Positions 59,901 to 64,000 of a stretch of DNA of 64,000 bases are shown here, piece by piece. Below the pieces are notes generated by a model. That model saw nothing but the letters and a program-made list of their open reading frames with translations, had not been told where the DNA came from and ran no database searches. The stretch covers positions 2,958,499 through 3,022,498 of the forward strand of contig BJKQ01000006.1 of the NCBI GenBank assembly GCA_006538405.1, read 5' to 3'. Origin of the DNA: Hansfordia pulvinata (Eukaryota; Ascomycota; Sordariomycetes; Xylariales). How positions within the stretch are numbered: the stretch's first letter is position 1; each line of letters begins with the position of its first letter. The position numbers were made by a program, and so were the translations under genes.

Positions 59901-62200
59901 TAATTAATAAAGGTATATTTAAAATTAAATATAATTATATAAGAGTTATTTTATTATTTAATTAATGCTTTTTAAAAGGCTTTATTATTATTATACTTTA
60001 ATTTAAAGTAACGTATTAAAATTAAAATAAATGTTTTAAACTTAATTATATTTAAGATTTTCTTTTAAATAAATAAATAAGGCCGATTTTACTTTATAAC
60101 GTTTTAATTTTATAAGTATACTTTAATTAAGTCTTATTATATTATTAATAATTAAGAAATATTAATTATTATAACTTATTTTAAATAATAAAGATATTAC
60201 CTTTAAGGCTTTAAATTCCTTATAAAAGTATAAATAAATTATAATAACTTATAAAGCTTTATAAAGGCCTTATATTTAAATAAACGTTAAGTAGAATAAC
60301 TTTTATTTTTAAGCCTTTACGACTTTATAATTAAGTATTAACTTAAAAAGCGAAACTTAATTAATCCTTTTTTAAAAAGGCCTGATTATATAATTAAGTA
60401 AAAAAAAGTTATAAACCTTATATTAACTTTATATTAAAAAATATAAGGTTAAAAGTATAAAGAAAATATAAACGTAAATTATATAAATATTCAAATTTAA
60501 GTGATGATATATAAATAAGCTTATAAGGTAATAATTAAAAAGTAACCGTATTAAAATAAGTAATTTATAAGGCTTTTTAAACTCTTTTTATTTATATAAA
60601 TTAAACACTTTAAATATATATAAAAGCGCGTATAATATAAAGGTGATTTAAATAAAGATCTTTAAAGTGTTTACGTAAATAATATTATTTATTAAAAAGA
60701 ACGCTTTTATATTTTAATAAAATATATATTAAAAAATAAGATTATTTAAGTATATTATAAAACTTATTAATAAAACACTTTAAAGTAAATTATATTTAAA
60801 AGTTAATAAAATATAAGTTTTATTAACCTTATTTAAATTAAAATATAAGGACTTATATAATAAAATATAATATTTACTTAAAAGCGAAAGCGAAACGTTA
60901 TTAACTTTATAATAAATGATAATTATTATTTATATTAAATTAACTTTTAAAAGAATTAAATATAAACTTTATTATAAGCTTATTAAAAGTGTTATATTAT
61001 AAAAGTTTAATTAACTTTATTTTAATAATAATTAACCGGTTTATAAAGATATCGTTTTTTTAAATTATAAATATTATTATTATAATAAAGGATTTAGTAA
61101 AGTTATTTTATATAAAGATTAAATATAAGTTTAAATTATTAAATAATATAATAAATAGTTAAAAAACGTTTTTTATTAATAAATTTTAATTTAAACTTTA
61201 CTTTTTTTTAAAGGTACGCTTATAATACTTAATTACGTTTTATTTATAAATAATAAAAATAAATAAATAAATAAAAAGGATAAATTAAGTCTTAAAAACT
61301 TATTTATACAACTTTTTAATAAGATAAATAATAATATAACCTTTTTTATTATTATAAATATACTTTGTAATTAATAATATTATAAATATATTAATTAATA
61401 AAACGCTTTTTAAGGCTTTTATAAGATATTATTTAAACTTTTAAATCATTAAGGTTAACTTTAAAAAAAAGGATATATTAATAATAAAAAATAAGCTTAA
61501 AATCCTTATAAAATTATATTAATAATTATAAAAAACTTAAAAGAAAGCGGTTTAATAATATAAAAAGTATTATAATAATAATACCTACTTTAATATTTTT
61601 AAAAAAGGAAAAGTAATAACCCTTTTTATATATAACCTTTAATTAAAATATTATAAGATTTAACTTAAATTTATTAAGCCTTTCCGGATTATAAATTAAG
61701 TAGATTTATAAGCTTATTAAATCGCCTTTTTAAAGTAATATAATTAAATATATAATATATTTCTTATTTAATTATTAAAATCTTAAGTAAAAAACTTAAA
61801 AGATAACTTATTAATTTTAAAAACTTAAAAAGGATAATAAGTAAAAAGTGAAAAATATAATTAATAAGACCACTTATTAAAAAAGTAATGTTATTATATA
61901 AAGTAAATAGGTTAATTATATAAATATAATTAATAAGTAATAATAAAAGATATAAAAAGCGTGTAAAAGGTTATTTAAACATTTAAATTAAAAAGGGCGT
62001 GTAAAGAAAAAGATCTTTAATTAATAAAACACGGGATACACGCTTAATACTTACTTAAAAAAGGGTTAAATTATAAAATAAATAAGTTATATTTTTATAT
62101 TGATTATAAATATATTAAACTTTAATACCGTGTTATAATTATTATAATTAATAAAATATTATCTTTACGTTATAAGAACCTTATTAAAAAAGTTATATTA
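57000..62200 (+). mobile_element. Ty3/Gypsy LTR retrotransposon, RIP-inactivated
   Basis: Despite many stops, one strand still shows the order of a Gypsy pol. A reverse-transcriptase region begins near 59199, with the fingers/palm stretch and a VDLKNVYYRI segment at about 59385-59415. A YGYFKFL-like segment follows at about 59455. The tether between RT and RNase H is recognisable near 59825-59900 (KRFIKGFSFIAA). The C-terminal part of integrase, with the FIKPFRII-like motif, lies at about 61655-61680 and a matching LLK end near 61790. The stops are all TAA, TAG or TGA at sites where a C-to-T or G-to-A change would explain them. TGTTATAAT occurs at 56997 and 62131 and might mark LTR starts; this is a weak hint and LTR identity is not shown. 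Boundaries are approximate. The element cannot be active. Confidence 0.8.
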
Positions 62201-63189
62201 ATAACACGAAACTTAATTAAAATTAAGCTTAAATAAATTTAAGTTATTTAAGCTTTAAGCCTTCTTTTAACGTTAAAAAAAGAGGCGAGGTTTATAAAGT
62301 ATAAATCTTTTTTATATTAATAATAAAAGTATAAATAATTAAATATTAAGCGTTAAAGTTTAAGTCGGTATAACGGATATATAATAATAAATAATATTAA
62401 TATTAAACGTGTTAAATAAAAGTTTAAAATAAAATATATTAATATATATATTAATATAACCTTAATATATATCCGACTTTAATAAAAGGAACTTACCGTG
62501 TTAAAAGATATAAGCGTAATAAAACGTTACACCTTAATTATATAAGTGTTAATTTAACTTTTATAAATTATTATCTTTTTTAAAAATTAAAGAAATTAAT
62601 TAATTATTATTTTAAAATTAAGTTAATATAAAAATAAACTTTTTTAACCTTTTTACGGTTAATAATATAATAATAAGCGTAATACGCTTATATTAATAAG
62701 CGTTAAGTTTATAATAAACGAAAATAAACACCCGTTATTTTAATATATTACTTAAATAATATAATAAAGCCGCGGTTAAGGTTATTATTAAAGACTTAAC
62801 TTTAAATAAAGTCTTTAATAAACTTAATTAAGTAAAGGAACGCACGGTCTTATATTTAAAACTTTAAAATGATTATATAAGGTTAAAATAAATTTAAAAA
62901 GGATTTAACGTATAACTTACTTTAATATATAACTCGTTTTTACGTTTATATATAATATAATAACCGCCCTTTTTAAAAGCGTACTTATAACTTAATAAAA
63001 GGCTGAAAATAAGGTTATACTTATACTTTATTAATTTAAAGTAACTTTAATATATATTAATTAAGGTTATAAAAATAACTTAATATAAGCGTGAGTTAAA
63101 CTTATAATTATATACTTATAAAACGTAATAGTAATAAAAAGGTTAAATTATAAATAATTAATATTAAAAAATAAAATAATTTAAATTAA

Positions 63190-63500
63190 GGTTAATTTAT
63201 TATTAAAGTCTCCTTTATTATTATATTATTACTTTTATCGTTATTATTATTATTAATATTACCGCCGCCGCCACCGTCGCCGCCGTTACCGTTATTATTA
63301 TTATTATTATCGTTATCGCCGTTATCGTTAAGGTCGTTATTATTATTATTAAAAAGAAGTTATTTATTATTAAAAGTATTATAAACGCGAGTTAAATCGG
63401 TTTTAATATAAGTTAAATTAAACGCTTTTAAAGTAAGCGTATTAATAAAGTTATTAAGATTAAGCGGGGCGGTATTATTAAAAAGCGCGCGTGTTAACTA
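63190..63500 (-). pseudogene. RIP-damaged coding remnant with Asn/Asp/Gly repeat
   Basis: On the minus strand a frame stays open for about 100 codons with a single stop. It reads as a helical, Leu/Asn/Thr-rich part and then a triplet repeat encoding Asn, Asp and Gly (63243-63351). GC-rich GGC/GAC triplets survive because they contain few CpA. It may be part of a second element in the opposite direction (for example a gag-like protein), but no family can be named. Confidence 0.4.
63243..63351. repeat. Triplet repeat (TTA/GCC/GTT)n inside the AT-rich block
   Basis: Runs of TTA/ATT alternate with GCC and GTC/GTT triplets. The GC-rich core at 63261-63290 is the largest GC island in this block. 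Confidence 0.8.
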
Positions 63501-64000
63501 TTTACTTTTTAAAATAATAAAAAATAAACTTTAAATTCATACTTTTAAAGTTAATAATAAAATAATTTTAATAATAAAAAAGGGATAAATTAAATATTAA
63601 TTAAAGCGCTTAAAATTAAACATAACCTTAAATAATGTTGTGATTAATAAATACATTTTAATTTATCTTATTATTATTATTAACGTCCTTTTACTTATCT
63701 TTATTATCGCCGTTATTATCGTTATTAATTATATCCTTATTTTTATTTTACCCTTTTTTTAATTTTAATTTATTTAAAAAGCCTTATATAATCGCTTAAG
63801 TTAACCTTAATTCTTATTTAAATATAATAAATAATAATAAGGAACTTACTTTAATTCTTATTATAAAGGCCGTTATTAAAGCCTAAAAGTCGGACTTATT
63901 AATATAATTATTTTAAAGGCTAGCCTTATAAGGCAAAGGCTGCTAATAAATAAATATAAGGTTATTATAAGCTTACTTTTTAAGGTCTTATATATTAAGA

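Larger units (their letters stand above)
54395..64000. other. AT-rich block with RIP signature, continuing past the window
   Basis: Within a few tens of bases near 54395 the DNA changes from mixed to overwhelmingly A and T. TpA is everywhere and CpA/TpG is strongly reduced, most of all after about 57,000. The remaining G and C often sit in CG, CC or GG contexts. All reading frames are broken by TAA and TAG. This is what RIP does to duplicated DNA by C-to-T change, mainly at CpA. The left part (54.4-56.9 kb) keeps more CpA, largely in CACG. No telomere repeat is seen. A centromere, subtelomere or repeat island are all possible. Confidence 0.88.

Noticed and set aside
54395..64000. Mitochondrial DNA insertion as a cause of the AT-rich block
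   Set aside because: The Gypsy pol order and the lack of CpA/TpG fit RIP; no mitochondrial gene or tRNA was recognised.
1..64000. CRISPR arrays, bacterial operons or ribosome binding sites
   Set aside because: The window is fungal nuclear DNA with spliceosomal introns; no regularly spaced direct repeats were seen.
63900..64000. Telomere at the window end
   Set aside because: No TTAGGG or CCCTAA repeat is present; the AT-rich DNA simply continues.

Overview
The window is nuclear DNA of a filamentous ascomycete, most likely a Sordariomycete and possibly of the Hypocreales. The evidence is short (about 45-140 nt) GT-AG introns with CTRAY branch points, GC-rich coding DNA, fungal families (Ayg1-type hydrolase, fungal-specific transcription factor domain) and a closing AT-rich block with the signature of repeat-induced point mutation (RIP). 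I cannot name the species.

Layout. 0-12.3 kb is a housekeeping stretch: the 3' tip of a LIM-domain gene, SUMO (-), the mitochondrial twin-Cx9C protein Cmc4 (+), the nucleoporin Nup84/Nup107 (+), the ESCRT-I subunit Vps37 (+) and an uncharacterised fungal protein (-). 12.3-24.2 kb has no gene I can support and is rich in short TACTCGTA, TACTCCGTA and TAGGTACCTA motifs; it ends at an F-box protein gene (+) whose leader holds three short uORFs. 26.9-44.9 kb is again housekeeping: an AT-hook protein (-), V-ATPase subunit C (+), APS kinase (-), a hotdog thioesterase (-), the ribosome-biogenesis factor Noc1/Mak21 (-) and mitochondrial prolyl-tRNA synthetase (+). 45.6-53.8 kb looks accessory: an Ayg1-type alpha/beta hydrolase with ten exons (+), an intron-containing tRNA-Arg(UCU) (+), a fungal-specific transcription factor (-) and a microsomal cytochrome P450 (-). 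From about 54.4 kb to the window end the DNA is an AT-rich block. In it a RIP-ruined Ty3/Gypsy element can still be followed from reverse transcriptase (about 59.2 kb) to the end of integrase (about 61.8 kb).

The most useful cross-gene observation is that five otherwise well-formed genes (vps37, the 11-12 kb gene, the AT-hook gene, APS kinase and noc1) each lack exactly one base relative to an open frame. In every case a run of four or more G or C lies at the break. This points to homopolymer under-calling in the assembly rather than to five pseudogenes, and it explains why automatic gene finders would truncate or split these genes.

The hydrolase, transcription factor and P450 next to the RIP block could be the edge of a secondary-metabolite or other accessory locus. 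No backbone synthase is in the window, so that remains an inference.
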